Positions 22,300 to 38,400 of a stretch of 64,000 nt of DNA are shown piece after piece (position 1 is the stretch's first letter; each line of letters begins with the position of its first letter). The DNA is from Fasciola hepatica (lineage: Eukaryota; Platyhelminthes; Trematoda; Plagiorchiida; Fasciolidae). Location: assembly GCA_948099385.1 (NCBI GenBank), contig CANUEZ040000208.1, positions 1,798,001-1,862,000 on the forward strand. The letters are read 5' to 3'. Position numbers and translations under genes: made by a program. The notes beneath the pieces were generated by a model. The model did no database searches. It saw nothing but the letters and a program-made list of their open reading frames with translations, and had not been told where the DNA came from.

Positions 22300-25200
22300 C
22301 TAAGTAAAACCAAGGCATTCCCTTATGAACAATCCACACAGATTGCTCATACAAGGCAATAGAGCAGTAGCAGAGTAGATTTGTATAATTTGATTCTCCA
22401 TGCAGCTTGACCACGGAACTGACCATTGAAAATTATGGAAGCACTGTACAGCTGTTTGATCCGCTAAGGGAATCATGAGCATTGCACATGGACAGAGCCC
22501 ACTCGGAGACACGAACAAGGGTTGGGGTGAACGAATGTCAGTCGACCACCCAAACCACAAAGCTATCCGATATGGGTCTGAACGCTTTGTTCAACATATA
22601 CACTACATAATATAGCACAATCCCCAAATTGGCTTCGGCTTTCGCTTTCGCTTTGAACGGTAACAACCAAATTCTCGCACACCGATCCAATCCTATGTTC
22701 CATCACTTCTCTATTTATGGGCCTAAGTAAAACCAAGGCATTCCCTTATGAGCAATCCACACTGATTGCTCATACAATGCAATAGAGCAGTAGCAGAGTA
22801 GATTTGTATAATATGATTCTCCATGCAGCTTGACCACGGAACTGACCATTGAAAATTATGGAAGCACTGTACAGCTGTTTGATCCGCTAAGGGAATCATG
22901 AGCACTGCACACGGACAGAGCCCACTCGGAGATACGAACAAGGGTTGGGGTGAACGATTGTCAGTCGAACACCCAAACCACAAGGCTATCCGATATCGGT
23001 CTGAACGCTTTGTTCAACATATACACTACATAATATAGCACAATCCCCAAATTGGCTTCGGCTTTCGCTTTCGCTTTGAACGGTAACAACCAAATTCTCG
23101 CACACCGATCCAATCCTATGTTCCATCACTTCTCTATTTATGGGCCTAAGTAAAACCAAGGCATTCCCTTATGAACAATCCACACAGATTGCTCATACAA
23201 TGCAATAGAGCAGTAGCAGAGTAGATTTGTATAATATGATTCTCCATGCAGCTTGACCACGGAACTGTCCATTGGCAATTATGGAAGCACTGTACAGCTG
23301 TTTGATCCGCTAAGGGAATCATGAGCATTGCACATGGACAGAGCCCACTCGGATACACGAACAAGGGTTGGGGTGAACGATTGTCAATCGAACACCCAAA
23401 CCACAAGGCTATCCGATATGGGTCTGAACGCTTTGTTCAACATACACACTACATAATATAGCACAATCCCCAAATTGGCTTCGGCTTTCGCTTTCGCTTT
23501 GAACGGTAACAACCAAATTCTCGCACACCGATCCAATCCTATGTTCCATCACCTCTCTATTTATGGGCCTAAGTAAAACCAAGGCATTCCCTTATGAACA
23601 ATCCACACAGATTGCTCATACAATGCAATAGAGCAGTAGCAGAGTAGATTTGTATAATATGATTCTCCATGCAGCTTGAACACTGAACTGACCATTGAAA
23701 ATTATGGAAGCATTGTACAGCTGTTTGATCCGCTAATGGAATCATGAGCATTGCACATGGACAGAGCCCACTCGGATACACGAACAAGGGTTGGGGTGAA
23801 CGAATGTCAGTCGAACACCCAAACCACAAGGCTATCCGATATGGGTCTCAACGCTTTGTTCAACATATACACTACATGATATAGCACAATCCCCAAATTG
23901 GCTTCGGCTTTCGCTTTCGCTTTGAACGGTAACAACCAAATTCTCGCACACCGATCTAATCCTATGTTCCATCACTTCTCTATTTATGGGCCTAAGTAAA
24001 ACCAAGGCATTCCCTTATGAACAATCCACACTGATTGCTCATACAATGCAATAGAGCAGTAGCAGAGAAGATTTGTATAATATGATTCTCCATGCAGCTT
24101 GAACACTGAACTGAACATTGGAAATTATGAAGCACTGTACAGCTGTTTGATCCGCTAAGGGAATCATGAGCATTGCACATGGACAGAGCCCACTCGGAAA
24201 CACGAACAAGCGTTGGGGTGAACGAATGTCAGTCGAACACCCAAACCACAAGGCTATCCGATATGGGTCTCAACGCTTTGTTCAACATATACACTACATG
24301 ATAAAGCACAATCCCCAAATTGGCTTCGGCTTTCGCTTTCGCTTTGAACGGTAACAACCAAATTCTCGCACACCGATCTAATCCTATGTTCCATCACTTC
24401 TCTTTTAATGGGCCTAAGTAAAACCAAGGCATTCCCTTATGAACAATCCACACAGATTGCTCATACAATGCAATAGAGCAGTAGCAGAGTAGATTTGTAT
24501 AATATGATTCTCCATGCAGCTTGAACACTGAACTGACCGTTGGAAATTATGGAAGCACTGTACAGCTGTTTGATCCGCTAAGGGAATCATGAGCATTGCA
24601 CATGGACAGAGCCCACTCGGAGACACGAACAAGGGTTGGGGTGAACGAATGTCCGTCGAACACCCAAACCACAAGCCTATCCGATATCGGTCTCAACGCT
24701 TTGTTCAACATACACACTACATAATATAGCACAATCCCCAAATTGGCTTCGGCTTTCGCTTTCGCTTTGAACGGTAACAACCAAATTCTCGCACACCGAT
24801 CCAATCCTATGTTCCATCACTTCTCTATTTATGGGCCTAAGTAAAACCAAGGCATTCCCCTATGAACAATCCACACTGATTGCTCATACAATGCAATAGA
24901 GCAGTAGCAGAGTAGATTTGTATAATATGATTCTCCATGCAGCTTGACCACGGAACTGACCATTGAAAATTATGGAAGCACTGTACAGCTGTTTGATCCG
25001 CTAAGGGAATCATGAGCATTGCACATGGACAGAGCCCACTCGGAAACACGAACAAGGGTTGGGGTGAACGAATGTCAGTCGAACACCCAAACCACAAGGC
25101 TATCCGATATGGGTCTCAACGCTTTGTTCAACATACACACTACATAATATAGCACAATCCCCAAATTGGCTTCGGCTTTCGCTTTCGCTTTGAACGGTAA

Positions 25201-28200
25201 CAACCAAATTCTCGCACACCGATCCAATCCTATGTTCCATCACTTCTCTATTTATGGGCCTAAGTAAAACCAAGGCATTCCCTTATGAACAATCCACACT
25301 GATTGCTCATACAATGCAATAGAGCAGTAGCAGAGTAGATTTGTATAATATGATTCTCCATGCAGCTTGACCACGGAACTGACCATTGGCAATTATGGAA
25401 GCACTGTACAGCTGTTTGATCCGCTAAGGGAATCATGAGCATTGCACACGGACAGAGCCCACTCGGAGATAAGAACAAGGGTTGGGGTGAACGATTGTCA
25501 GTCGAACACCCAAACCACAAGGCTATCCGATAGTGGTCTGAACGCTTTGTTCAACATATACACTACATAATATAGCACAATCCCCAAATTGGCTTCGGCT
25601 TTCGCTTTCGCTTTGAACGGTAACAACCAAATTCTCGCACACCGATCCAATCCTATGTTCCATCACTTCTCTATTTATGGGCCTAAGTAAAACCAAGGCA
25701 TTCCCTTATGAACAATCCACACAGATTGCTCATACAATGCAATAGAGCAGTAGCAGAGTAGATTTGTATAATATGATTCTCCATGCAGCTTGACCACGGA
25801 ACTGACCATTGGCAATTATGGAAGCACTGTACAGCTGTTTGATCCGCTAAGGGAATCATGAGCATTGCACATGGACAGAGCCCACTCGGAGACACGAACA
25901 AGGGTTGGGGTGAACGATTGTCAATCGAACACCCAAACCGCAAGGCTATCCGATATGGGTCTGAACGCTTTGTTCAACATATACAATACATGATATAGCA
26001 CAATCCCCAAATTGGCTTCGGCTTTCGCTTTCGCTTTGAACGGTAACAACCAAATTCTCGCACACCGATCCAATCCTATGTTCCATCACTTCTCTTTTTA
26101 TGGGCCTAAGTAAAACCAAGGCATTCCCTTATGAACAATCCACACAGATTGCTCATACAATGCAATAGAGCAGTAGCAGAGTAGATTTGTATAATATGAT
26201 TCTCCATGCAGCTTGACCACGGAAGTGACCATTGGAAATTATGGAAGCACTGTACAGCTGTTTGATCCGCTAAGGGAATCATGAGCATTGCACATGGACA
26301 GAGCCCACTCGGATACACGAACAAGGGTTGGGGTGAACGAATGTCAGTCGAACACCCAAACCACAAGGCTATCCGATATGGGTCTCAACGCTTTGTTCAA
26401 CATATACACTACATGATATAGCACAATCCCCAAATTGGCTTCGGCTTTCGCTTTCTCTTTGAACGGTAACAACCAAATTCTCGCACACCGATCCAATCCT
26501 ATGTTCCATCACTTCTCTATTTATGGGCCTAAGTAAAACCAAGGCATTCCCTTATGAACAATCCACACTGATTGCTCATACAATGCAATAGAGCAGTAGC
26601 AGAGTAGATTTGTATAATATAATTCTCCATGCAGCTTGACCACGGAACTGACCATTGAAAATTATGGAAGCACTGTACAGCTGTTTGATCCACTAATGGA
26701 ATCATGAGCATTGCACATGGACAGAGCCCACTCGGAAACACGAACAAGGGTTGGGGTGAACGAATGTCAGTCGAACACCCAAACCACAAGGCTATACGAT
26801 ATCGGTCTGAACGCTTTGTTCAACATACACACTACATAATATAGCACAATCCCCAAATTGGCTTCGGCTTTCGCTTTCGCTTTGAACGGTAACAAACAAA
26901 TTCTCGCACACCGATCCAATCCTATGTTCCATCACTTCTCTATTTATGGGCCTAAGTAAAACCAAGGCATTCCCTTATGAACAATCCACACTGATTGCTC
27001 ATACAATGCAATAGAGCAGTAGCAGAGTAGATTTGTATAATATGATTCTCCATGCAGTCTGACCACGGAACTGACCATTGGCAATTATGGAAGCACTGTA
27101 CAGCTGTTTGATCCGCTAAGGGAATCATGAGCATTGCACACGGACAGAGCCCACTCGGAGATACGAACAAGGGTTGGGGTGAACGATTGTCAGTCGAACA
27201 CCCAAACCACAAGGCTATCCGATAGTGGTCTGAACGCTTTGTTCAACATATACACTACATAATATAGCACAATCCCCAAATTGGCTTCGGCTTTCGCTTT
27301 CGCTTTGAACGGTAACAACCAAATTCTCGCACACCGATCCAATCCTATGTTCCATCACTTCTCTATTTATGGGCCTAAGTAAAACCAAGGCATTCCCTTA
27401 TGAACAATCCACACAGATTGCTCATACAATGCAATAGAGCAGTAGCAGAGTAGATTTGTATAATATGATTCTCCATGCAGCTTGACCACGGAACTGAACA
27501 TTGAAAATTATGAAGCACTGTACAGCTGTTTGATCCGCTAAGGGAATCATGAGCATTGCACATGGACAGAGCCCACTCGGATACACGAACAAGGGTTGGG
27601 GTGAACGAATGTCAGTCGAACACCCAAACCACAAGGCTATCCGATATGGGTCTCAACGCTTTGTTCAACATATACACTACATGATATAGCACAATCCCCA
27701 AATTGGCTTCGGCTTTCGCTTTCGCTTTGAACGGTAACAACCAAATTCTCGCACACCGATCTAATCCTATGTTCCATCACTTCTCTATTTATGGGCCTAA
27801 GTAAAACCAAGGCATTCCCTTATGAACAATCCACACTGATTGCTCATACAATGCAATAGAGCAGTAGCAGAGTAGATTTGTATAATATGATTCTCCATGC
27901 AGCTTGACCACGGAACTGACCATTGAAAATTATGGAAGCACTGTACAGCTGTTTGATCCGCTAAGGGAATCATGAGCATTGCACATGGACAGAGCCCACT
28001 CGGAAACACGAACAAGGGTTGGGGTGAACGAATGTCAGTCGAACACCCAAACCACAAGGCTATCCGATATCGGTCTGAACGCTTTGTTCAACATACACAC
28101 TACATAATATAGCACAATCCCCAAATTGGCTTCGGCTTTCGCTTTCGCTTTGAACGGTAACAACCAAATTCTCGCACACCGATCCAATCCTATGTTCCAT

Positions 28201-29064
28201 CACTTCTCTATTTATGGGCCTAAGTAAAACCAAGGCATTCCCTTATGAACAATCCACACTGATTGCTCATACAATGCAATAGAGCAGTAGCAGAGTAGAT
28301 TTGTATAATATGATTCTCCATGCAGCTTGACCACGGAACTGACCATTGGCAATTATGGAAGCACTGTACAGCTGTTTGATCCGCTAAGGGAATCATGAGC
28401 ATTGCACATGGACAGAGCCCACTCGGAGACACGAACAAGGGTTGGGGAGAACGAATGTCAGTCGAACACCCAAACCACAAGGCTATCCGATATGGGTCTC
28501 AACGCTTTGTTCAACATATACACTACATAATATAGCACAATCCCCAAATTGGCTTCGGCTTTCGCTTTCGCTTTGAACGGTAACAACCAAATTCTCGCAC
28601 ACCGATCTAATCCTATGTTCCATCACATCTCTTTTAATGGGCCTAAGTAAAACCAAGGCATTCCCTTATGAACAATCCACACAGATTGCTCATACAATGC
28701 AATAGAGCAGTAGCAGAGTAGATTTGTATAATATGATTCTCCATGCAGCTTGACCACGGAACTGAACATTGAAAATTATGAAGCACTGTACAGCTGTTTG
28801 ATCCGCTAAGGGAATCATGAGCATTGCACATGGACAGAGCCCACTCGGATACACGAACAAGGGTTGGGGTGAACGAATGTCAGTCGAACACCCAAACCAC
28901 AAGGCTATCCGATATGGGTCTCAACGCTTTGTTCAACATATACACTACATGATATAGCACAATCCCCAAATTGGCTTCGGCTTTCGCTTTCGCTTTGAAC
29001 GGTAACAACCAAATTCTCGCACACCGATCCAATCCTATGTTCCATCACCTCTCTATTTATGGGC
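22300..29064. repeat. Variant zone 3: P-type dominated
   Basis: Most of the 16 monomers have GACCACGGAACTG; only the three near 23.57-24.83 kb are Q-type. Frequent linked variants are CGGATACACG, CGGAAACACG, TTGGCAATTATGG and ACATACACACTACATAATATAG. Two monomers share GATAGTGGTCTG (25,531 and 27,222). No gene is seen. The zone is repeated at 50.6-59.5 kb with a pentamer expansion. Confidence 0.7.
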
Positions 29065-29911
29065 CTAAGTAAAACCAAGGCATTCCCTTATGAACAATCC
29101 ACACAGATTGCTCATACAATGCAATAGAGCAGTAGCAGAGTAGATTTGTATAATATGATTCTCCATGCAGCCTGAACACTGAACTGACCATTGGAAATTA
29201 TGGAAGCACTGTACAGCTGTTTGATCCGCTAAGGGAATCATGAGCATTGCACATGGACGGAGCCCACTCGGAGACACGAACAAGGGTTGGGGTGAACGAA
29301 TGTCAGTCGAACACCCAAACCACAAGGCTATCCGATATGGGTCTCAACGCTATGATCAACATATACAATACATGATATAGCACAATCCCCAAATTGGCTT
29401 CGGCTTTCGCTTTCGCTTTGAACGGTAACAACCAAATTCTCGCACACCGATCTAATCCTATGTTCCATCACTTCTCTTTTATTGGGCCTAAGTAAAACCA
29501 AGGCATTCCCTCATGAACAATCCAAACAGATTGCTCATACAATGCAATAGAGCAGTAGCAGAGTAGATTTGTATAATATGATTCTCCATGCAGCTTGAAC
29601 ACTGAACTGACCATTGAAAATTATGGAAGCACTGTACAGCTGTTTGATCCGCTAAGGGAATCATGAGCATTGCACATGGACAGAGCCCAATCGGAGACAC
29701 GAACAAGGGTTGGGGTGAACGATTGTCAGTCGAACACCCAAACCACAAGGCTATCCGATATGGGTCTCAACGCTTTGTTCAACATATACAATACATGATA
29801 TAGCACAATCCCCAAATTGGCTTCGGCTTTCGCTTTCGCTTTGAACGGTAACAACCAAATTCTCGCACACCGATCCAATCCTATGTTCCATCACCTCTCT
29901 ATTTATGGGCC

Positions 29912-30332
29912 TAAGTAAAACCAAGGCATTCCCTTATGAACAATCCACAGATTGCTCATACAATGCAATAGAGCAGTAGCAGAGTAGATTTGTATAATAT
30001 GATTCTCCATGCAGCTTGACCATGGAACTGACCATTGAAAAATATGGAAGCACTGTACAGCTGTTTGATCCGCTAAGGGAATCATGAGCATTGCACATGG
30101 ACAGAGCCCACTCGGATACACGAACAAGGGTTGGGGTGAACGAATGTCAGTCGAACACCCAAACCACAAGGCTATCCGATATCGGTCTGAACGCTTTGTT
30201 CAACATATACACTACATAATATAGCACAATCCCCAAATTGGCTTCGGCTTTCGCTTTCGCTTTGAACGGTAACAACCAAATTCTCGCACACCGATCCAAT
30301 CCTATGTTCCATCACCTCTCTATTTATGAGCC
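29912..30332. repeat. Length-variant monomer, 421 bp
   Basis: CAATCCACAGATTG replaces CAATCCACACAGATTG, a loss of 2 bp. The corresponding monomer of copy B (59,925-60,345) has the same deletion, which makes it a good marker that the two regions share recent ancestry. Confidence 0.85.
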
Positions 30333-33300
30333 TAAGTAAAACCAAGGCATTCCCATATGAACAATCCACACAGATTGCTCATACAATGCAATAGAGCAGT
30401 AGCAGAGTAGATTTGTATAATATGATTCTCCATGCAGCTTGAACACTGAACTGACCATTGCAAATTATGAAGCACTGTACAGCTGTTTGATCCACTAATG
30501 GAATCATGAGCATTGCACATGGACAGAGCCCACTCGGAGACACGAACAAGGGTTGGGGTGAACGAATGTCAGTCGAACACCCAAACCACAAGGCTATCCC
30601 ATATGGGTCTCAACGTTTTGATCAACATATACACTACATGATATAGCACAATCCCCAAATTGGCTTCGGCTTTCGCTTTCGCTTTGAACGGTAACAAACA
30701 AATTCTCGCACACCGATCCAATCCTATGTTCCATCACTTCTCTATTTATGGGCCTAAGTAAAACCAAGGCATTCCCTTATGAACAATCCACACAGATTGC
30801 TCATACAATGCAATAGAGCAGTAGCAGAGTAGATTTGTATAATATGATTCTCCATGCAGCTTGAACACTGAACTGACCATTGGAAATTATGGAAGCACTG
30901 TACAGCTGTTTGATCCGCTAAGGGAATCATGAGCATTGCACATGGACAGATCCCACTCTGAAACACGAACAAGGGTTGGGGTGAACGAATGTCAGTCGAA
31001 CACCCAAACCACAAGGCTATCCCATATGGGTCTCAACGCTTTGTTCAACATATACAATACATGATATAGCACAATCCCCAAATTGGCTTCGGCTTTCGCT
31101 TTCGCTTTGAACGGTAACAACCAAATTCTCGCACACCGATCCAATCCTATGTTCCATCACCTCTCTATTTATGGGCCTAAGTAAAACCAAGGCATTCCCA
31201 TATGAACAATCCACACAGATTGCTCATACAATGCAATAGAGCAGTAGCAGAGAAGATTTGTATAATATGATTCTCCATGCAGCTTGAACACTGAACTGAC
31301 CATTGGAAATTATGAAGCACTGTACAGCTGTTTGATCCACTAATGGAATCATGAGCATTGCACATGGACAGAGCCCACTCGGAGACACGAACAAGGGTTG
31401 GGCTGAACGAATGTCAGTCGAACACCCAAACCACAAGGCTATCCGATATGGGTCTCAACGCTATGATCAACATATACAATACATGATATAGCACAATCCC
31501 CAAATTGGCTTCGGCTTTCGCTTTCGCTTTGAACGGTAACAACCAAATTCTCGCACACCGATCCAATCCTATGTTCCATCACTTCTCTATTTATGGGCCT
31601 AAGTAAAACCAAGGCATTCCCTTATGAACAATCCACACTGATTGCTCATACAATGCAATAGAGCAGTAGCAGAGTAGATTTGTATAATATGATTCTCCAT
31701 GCAGCTTGAACACTGAACTGACCATTGGAAATTATGGAAGCACTGTACAGCTGTTTGATCCGCTAAGGGAATCATGAGCATTGCACATGGACAGAGCCCA
31801 CTCGGAGACACGAACAAGGGTTGGGGTGAACGAATGTCAGTCGAACACCCAAACCACAAGGCTATCCGATATGGGTCTCAACGCTATGATCAACATATAC
31901 AATACATGATATAGCACAATCCCCAAATTGGCTTCGGCTTTCGCTTTCGCTTTGAACGGTAACAAACAAATTCTCGCACACCGATCCAATCCTATGTTCC
32001 ATCACCTCTCTATTTATGGGCCTAAGTAAAACCAAGGCATTCCCTTATGAACAATCCACACAGATTGCTCATACAATGCAATAGAGCAGTAGCAGAGAAG
32101 ATTTGTATAATATGATTCTCCATGCAGCTTGAACACTGAACTGACCATTGAAAATTATGGAAGCACTGTACCGCTGTTTGATCCGCTAAGGGAATCATGA
32201 GCATTGCTCATGGACAGAGCCCACTCGGATACACGAACAAGGGTTGGGGTGAACGAATGTCAGTCGAACACCCAAACCACAAGGCTATCCGATATGGGTC
32301 TGAACGCTTTGTTCAACATATACACTACATGATATAGCACAATCCCCAAATTGGCTTCGGCTTTCGCTTTCGCTTTGAACGGTAACAACCAAATTCTCGC
32401 ACACCGATCCAATCCTATGTTCCATCACCTCTCTATTTATGAGCCTAAGTAAAACCAAGGCATTCCCTGATGAACAATCCACACTGATTGCTCATACAAT
32501 GCAATAGAGCAGTAGCAGAGTAGATTTGTATAATATGATTCTCCATGCAGCTTGAACACTGAACTGACCATTGACAATTATGAAGCACTGTACAGCTGTT
32601 TGATCCACTAATGGAATCATGAGCATTGCACATGGACAGAGCCCACTCGGAGACACGAACAAGGGTTGGGGTGAACGAATGTCAGTCGAACACCCAAACC
32701 ACAAGGCTATCCCATATGGGTCTCAACGTTTTGATCAACATATACACTACATGATATAGCACAATCCCCAAATTGGCTTCGGCTTTCGCTTTCGCTTTGA
32801 ACGGTAACAAACAAATTCTCGCACACCGATCCAATCCTATGTTCCATCACTTCTCTATTTATGGGCCTAAGTAAAACCAAGGCATTCCCTTATGAACAAT
32901 CCACACAGATTGCTCATACAATGCAATAGAGCAGTAGCAGAGTAGATTTGTATAATATGATTCTCCATGCAGCTTGAACACTGAACTGACCATTGGAAAT
33001 TATGAAGCACTGTACAGCTGTTTGATCCACTAATGGAATCATGAGCATTGCACATGGACAGAGCCCACTCGGAGACACGAACAAGGGTTGGGGTGAACGA
33101 ATGTCAGTCGAACACCCAAACCACAAGGCTATCGGATATGGGTCTCAACGCTTTGTTCAACATATACAATACATGATATAGCACAATCCCCAAATTGGCT
33201 TCGGCTTTCGCTTTCGCTTTGAACGGTAACAACCAAATTCTCGCACACCAATCCAATCCTATGTTCCATCACTTCTCTATTTATGGGCCTAAGTAAAACC

Positions 33301-35401
33301 AAGGCATTCCCTTATGAACAATCCACACAGATTGCTCATACAATGCAATAGAGCAGTAGCAGAGTAGATTTGTATAATATGATTCTCCATGCAGCTTGAA
33401 CACTGAACTGACCATTGGAAATTATGGAAGCACTGTACAGCTGTTTGATCCACTAATGGAATCATGAGCATTGCACATGGACAGAGCCCACTCGGAGACA
33501 CGAACAAGGGTTGGGGTGAACGAATGTCAGTCGAACACCCAAACCACAAGGCTATCCGATATGGTTCTCAACGCTATGATCAACATATACAATACATGAT
33601 ATAGCACAATCCCCAAATTGGCTTCGGCTTTCGCTTTCGCTTTGAACGGTAACAACCAAATTCTCGCACACCGATCCAATCCTATGTTCCATCACTTCTC
33701 TATTTATGGGCCTAAGTAAAACCAAGGCATTCCCTTATGAACAATCCACACAGATTGCTCATACAATGCAATAGAGCAGTAGCAGAGTAGATTTGTATAA
33801 TATGATTCTCCATGCAGCTTGAACACTGAACTGATCATTGAAAATTATGGAAGCACTGTACCGCTGTTTGATCCGCTAAGGGAATCATGAGCATTGCACA
33901 TGGACAGAGCCCACTCGGATACACGAACAAGGGTTGGGCTGAACGAATGTCAGTCGAACACCCAAACCACAAGGCTATCCGATATGGGTCTCAACGCTTT
34001 GTTCAACATATACAATACATGATATAGCACAATCCCCAAATTGGCTTCGGCTTTCGCTTTCGCTTTGAACGGTAACAACCAAATTCTCGCACACCGATCC
34101 AATCCTATGTTCCATCACCTCTCTATTTATGGGCCTAAATAAAACCAAGGCATTCCCATATGAACAATCCACACAGATTGCTCATACAATGCAATAGAGC
34201 AGTAGCAGAGAAGATTTGTATAATATGATTCTCCATGCAGCTTGAACACTGAACTGACCATTGAAAATTATGAAGCACTGTACAGCTGTTTGATCCGCTA
34301 AGGGAATCATGAGCATTGCACATGGACAGAGCCCACTCGGAGACACGAACAAGGGTTGGGCTGCACGAATGTCAGTCGAACACCCAAACCACAAGGCTAT
34401 CCGATATGGGTCTCAACGCTTTGTTCAACATATACGCTACATGATATAGCACAATCCCCAAATTGGCTTCGGATTTCGCTTTCGCTTTGAACGGTAACAA
34501 CCAAATTCTCGCACACCGATCCAATCCTATGTTCCATCACTTCTCTATTTATGGGCCTAAGTAAAACCAAGGCATTCCCTTATGAACAATCCAAACAGAT
34601 TGCTCATACAATGCAATAGAGCAGTAGCAGAGTAGATTTGTATAATTTCATTCTCCATGCAACTTGAACACTGAACTGACCACTGAAAATTATGGAAGCA
34701 CTGTACAGCTGTTTGATCCGCTAAGGGAATCATGAGCATTGCACATGGACAGAACCCACTCGGAGACACGAACAAGGGTTGGGGTGAACGAATGTCAGTC
34801 GAACACCCAAACCACAAGGCTATCCGATATGGGTCTCAACGCTTTGTTCAACATATGCACTACATGATATAGCACAATCCCCAAATTGGCTTCGGCTTTC
34901 GCTTTCGCTTTGAACGGTAACAACCAAATTCTCGCACACCGATCTAATCCTATGTTCCATCACTTCTCTATTTATGGGCCTAAGTAAACCAAGGCATTCC
35001 CTTATGAACGATCCACACAGATTGCTCATACAATGCAATAGAGCAGTAGCAGAGAAGATTAGTATAATATGATTCTCCATGCAGCTTGAACACTGAACTG
35101 ACCATTGAAAATTATGGAAGCACTGTACAGCTGTTTGATCCGCTAAGGGAATCATGAGCATTGCACATGGACAGAGCCCACTCGGATACAGGAACAAGGG
35201 TTGGGGTGAACGAATGTCAGTCGAGCACCCAAACCACAAGGCTATCCGATATCGGTCTCAACGCTTTGTTCAACATATACACTACATGATATAGCACAAT
35301 CCCCAAATTGGCTTCGGCTTTCGCTTTCGCTTTGAACGGTAACAATCAAATTCTCGCACACCGATCCAATCCTATGTTCCATCACTTCTCTATTTATGGG
35401 C

Positions 35402-38400
35402 CTAAATAAAACCAAGGCATTCCCTTATGAACAATCCACACAGATTGCTCATACAATGCAATAGAGCAGTAGCAGAGTAGATTTGTATAATATGATTCTC
35501 CATGCAGCTTGACCACGGAACTGACCATTGGCAATTATGGAAGCACTGTACAGCTGTTTGATCCGCTAAGGGAATCATGAGCATTGCTCATGGACAGAGC
35601 CCACTCGGGGACAAGAACAAGGGTTGAGGTGAACAAATGTCAGTCGAACACCCAAACCACAAGGCTATCCGATATGGGTCTCAAGGCTTTGTTCAACATG
35701 TACACTACATGATATAGCACAATCCCTAAATTGGCTTCGGATTTCGCTTTCGCTTTGAACGGTAACAACCAAATTCTCGCACACCGATCCAATCCTATGT
35801 TCCATCACTTCTCTATTTATGGGCCTAAGTAAAACCAAGGCATTCCCTTATGAACAATCCACACAGATTGCTCATACAATGCAATAGAGCAGTAGCAGAG
35901 TAGATTTGTATAATTTCATTCTCCATGCAGCTTGAACACTGAACTGACCATTGGCAATTATGGAAGCACTGTACAGCTGTTTGATCCGCTAAGGGAATCA
36001 TGAGCATTGCACATGGACAGCTCCCACTCGGAGACACGAACAAGGGTTGGGGTGAACGAATGTCAGTCGAACACCCAAACCACAAGGCTATCCGATATGG
36101 GTCTCAACGCTTTGTTCAACATATGCACTACATGATATAGCACAATCCCCAAATTGGCTTCGGCTTTCGCTTTCGCTTTGAACGGTAACAACCAAATTCT
36201 CGCACACCTATCTAATCCTATGTTCCATCACTTCTCTATTTATGGGCCTAAGTAAAACCAAGGCATTCCCTTATGAACAATCCACACAGATTGCTCATAC
36301 AATGCAAAAGAGCAGTAGCAGAGAAGATTAGTATAATATGATTCTCCATGCAGCTTGAACACTGAACTGACCATTGAAAATTATGGAAGCACTGTACAGC
36401 TGTTTGATCCGCTAAGGGAATCATGAGCATTAAACATGGACAGAGCCCACACGAGGACACGAACAAGGGTTGGGGTGAACGAATGTCAGTCGAGCACCCA
36501 AACCACAAGGCTATCCGATATCGGTCTCAACGCTTTGTTCAACATATACACTACATGATATAGCACAATCCCCAAATTGGCTTCGGCTTTCGCTTTCGCT
36601 TTGAACGGTAACAACCAAATTCTCGCACACCGATCCAATCCTATGTTCCATCACTTCTCTATTTATGGGCCTAAGTAAAACCAAGGCATTCCCTTATGAA
36701 CAATCCAAACAGATTGCTCATACAATGCAATAGAGCAGTAGCAGAGTAGATTTGTATAATATGATTCTCCATGCAGCTTGAACACTGAACTGACCATTGA
36801 AAATTATGCAAGCACTGTACAGCTGTTTGATCCGCTAAGGGAATCATGAGCATTGCTCATGGACAGAGCCCACTCGGGGACAAGCACAAGGGTTGAGGTG
36901 AACAAATGTCAGTCGAACACCCAAACCACAAGGCTATCCGATATGGGTCTCAACGCTTTGTTCAACATATACACTACATGATATAGCACAATCCCCAAAT
37001 TGGCTTCGGCTTTCGCTTTCGCTTTGAACGGTAACAATCAAATTCTCGCACACCGATCCAATCCTATGTTCCATCACTTCTCTATTTATGGGCCTAAATA
37101 AAACCAAGGCATTCCCTTATGAACAATCCACACAGATTGCTCATACAATGCAATAGAGCAGTAGCAGAGTAGATTTGTATAATATGATTCTCCATGCAGC
37201 TTGAACACTGAACTGACCATTGAAAATTATGAAGCACTGTACAGCTGTTTGATCCGCTAAGGGAATCATGAGCATTGCTCATGGACAGAGCCCACTCGGG
37301 GACAAGAACAAGGGTTGAGGTGAATAAATGTCAGTCGAACACCCAAACCACAAGGCTATCCGATATGGGTCTCAACGCTTTGTTCAATATATGCACTACA
37401 TAATATAGCACAATCCCCAAATTGGCTTCGGCTTTCACTTTCGCTTGGAACGGTAACAACCAAATTCTCGCACACCGATCTAATCCTATGTTCCATCACC
37501 TCTCTATTTATGGGCCTGAGTAAACCCAAGGCATTCCCTTATGAACAATCCACACAGATTGCTCATACAATGCAATAGAGCAGTAGCAGAGTAGATTTGT
37601 ATAATTTGATTCTCCATGCAGCTTGACCACGGAACTGACCATTGAAAATTATGGAAGCACTGTACAGCTGTTTGATCCGCTAAGGGAATCATGAGCATTG
37701 CACATGGACAGAGCCCACTCGGAGATGCGAACAAGGGTTGGGGTGAACGATTGTCAATGGAACAACCAAAACAGAACGCTATCCCATATGGGTCTCAAGG
37801 CTTTGTTCAACATGTACAATACATGATATAGCACAATCCCTAAATTGGCTTCGGCTTTCACTTTCGCTTGGAACGGTAACAACCAAATTCTCGCACACCG
37901 ATTTAATCCTATGTTCCATCACCTCTCTATTTATGGGCCTGAGTAAACCCAAGGCATTCCCTTATGAACAATCCACACAGATTGCTCATACAATGCAATA
38001 GAGCAGTAGCAGAGTAGATTTGTATAATATGATTCTCCATGCAGCTTGAACACTGAACTGACCATTGAAAATGATGGAAGCACTGTACAGCTGTTTGATC
38101 CGCTAAGGGAATCATGAGCATTGCACATGGACAGAGCCCACTCGGGGACAAGAACAAGGGTTGACGTGAACAAATGTCAGTCGAACACCCAAACCACAAG
38201 GCTATCCCATATGGGTCTCAACGCTTCGTTCAACATATACAATACATGATATAGCACAATCCCCAAATTGGCTTCGGATTTCGCTTTCGCTTTGAACGGT
38301 AACAACCAAATTCTCGCACACCGATCCAATCCTATGTTCCATCACTTCTCTATTTATGGGCCTAAGTAAAACCAAGGCATTCCCTTATGAACAATCCACA

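Larger units (their letters stand above)
16937..33987. repeat. Large segmental duplication, copy A
   Basis: The order and private variants of about 40 consecutive monomers match 45,261-64,000. The offset is 28,324 bp up to about 24.4 kb, 30,436 bp from about 25.3 to 29.4 kb, and 30,013 bp from about 29.9 kb onward. The changes reflect a 5-monomer gain and a 1-monomer loss in copy B. Rare shared markers include TCTAAACGC with TAGCGCAATCC (20.5/48.8 kb), AAAGCAAGGC (21,040/49,364), ACAAGCGTTGGGG (24.2/52.5 kb), GCAGTCTGACC (27,056/57,492) and the 2-bp deletion CAATCCACAGATTG (29.95/59.96 kb). The left edge is fixed by divergence before 16,937. The right edge is unknown because copy B meets the window end. 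Confidence 0.92.

Noticed and set aside
32460..32640. Hammerhead-ribozyme core CTGATGA (also near 58,678), since some satellites encode hammerheads
   Set aside because: It appears in just two or so monomers by one substitution from CCCTTATGA, and I could not place the required GAAA core and cleavage site with closing stems.
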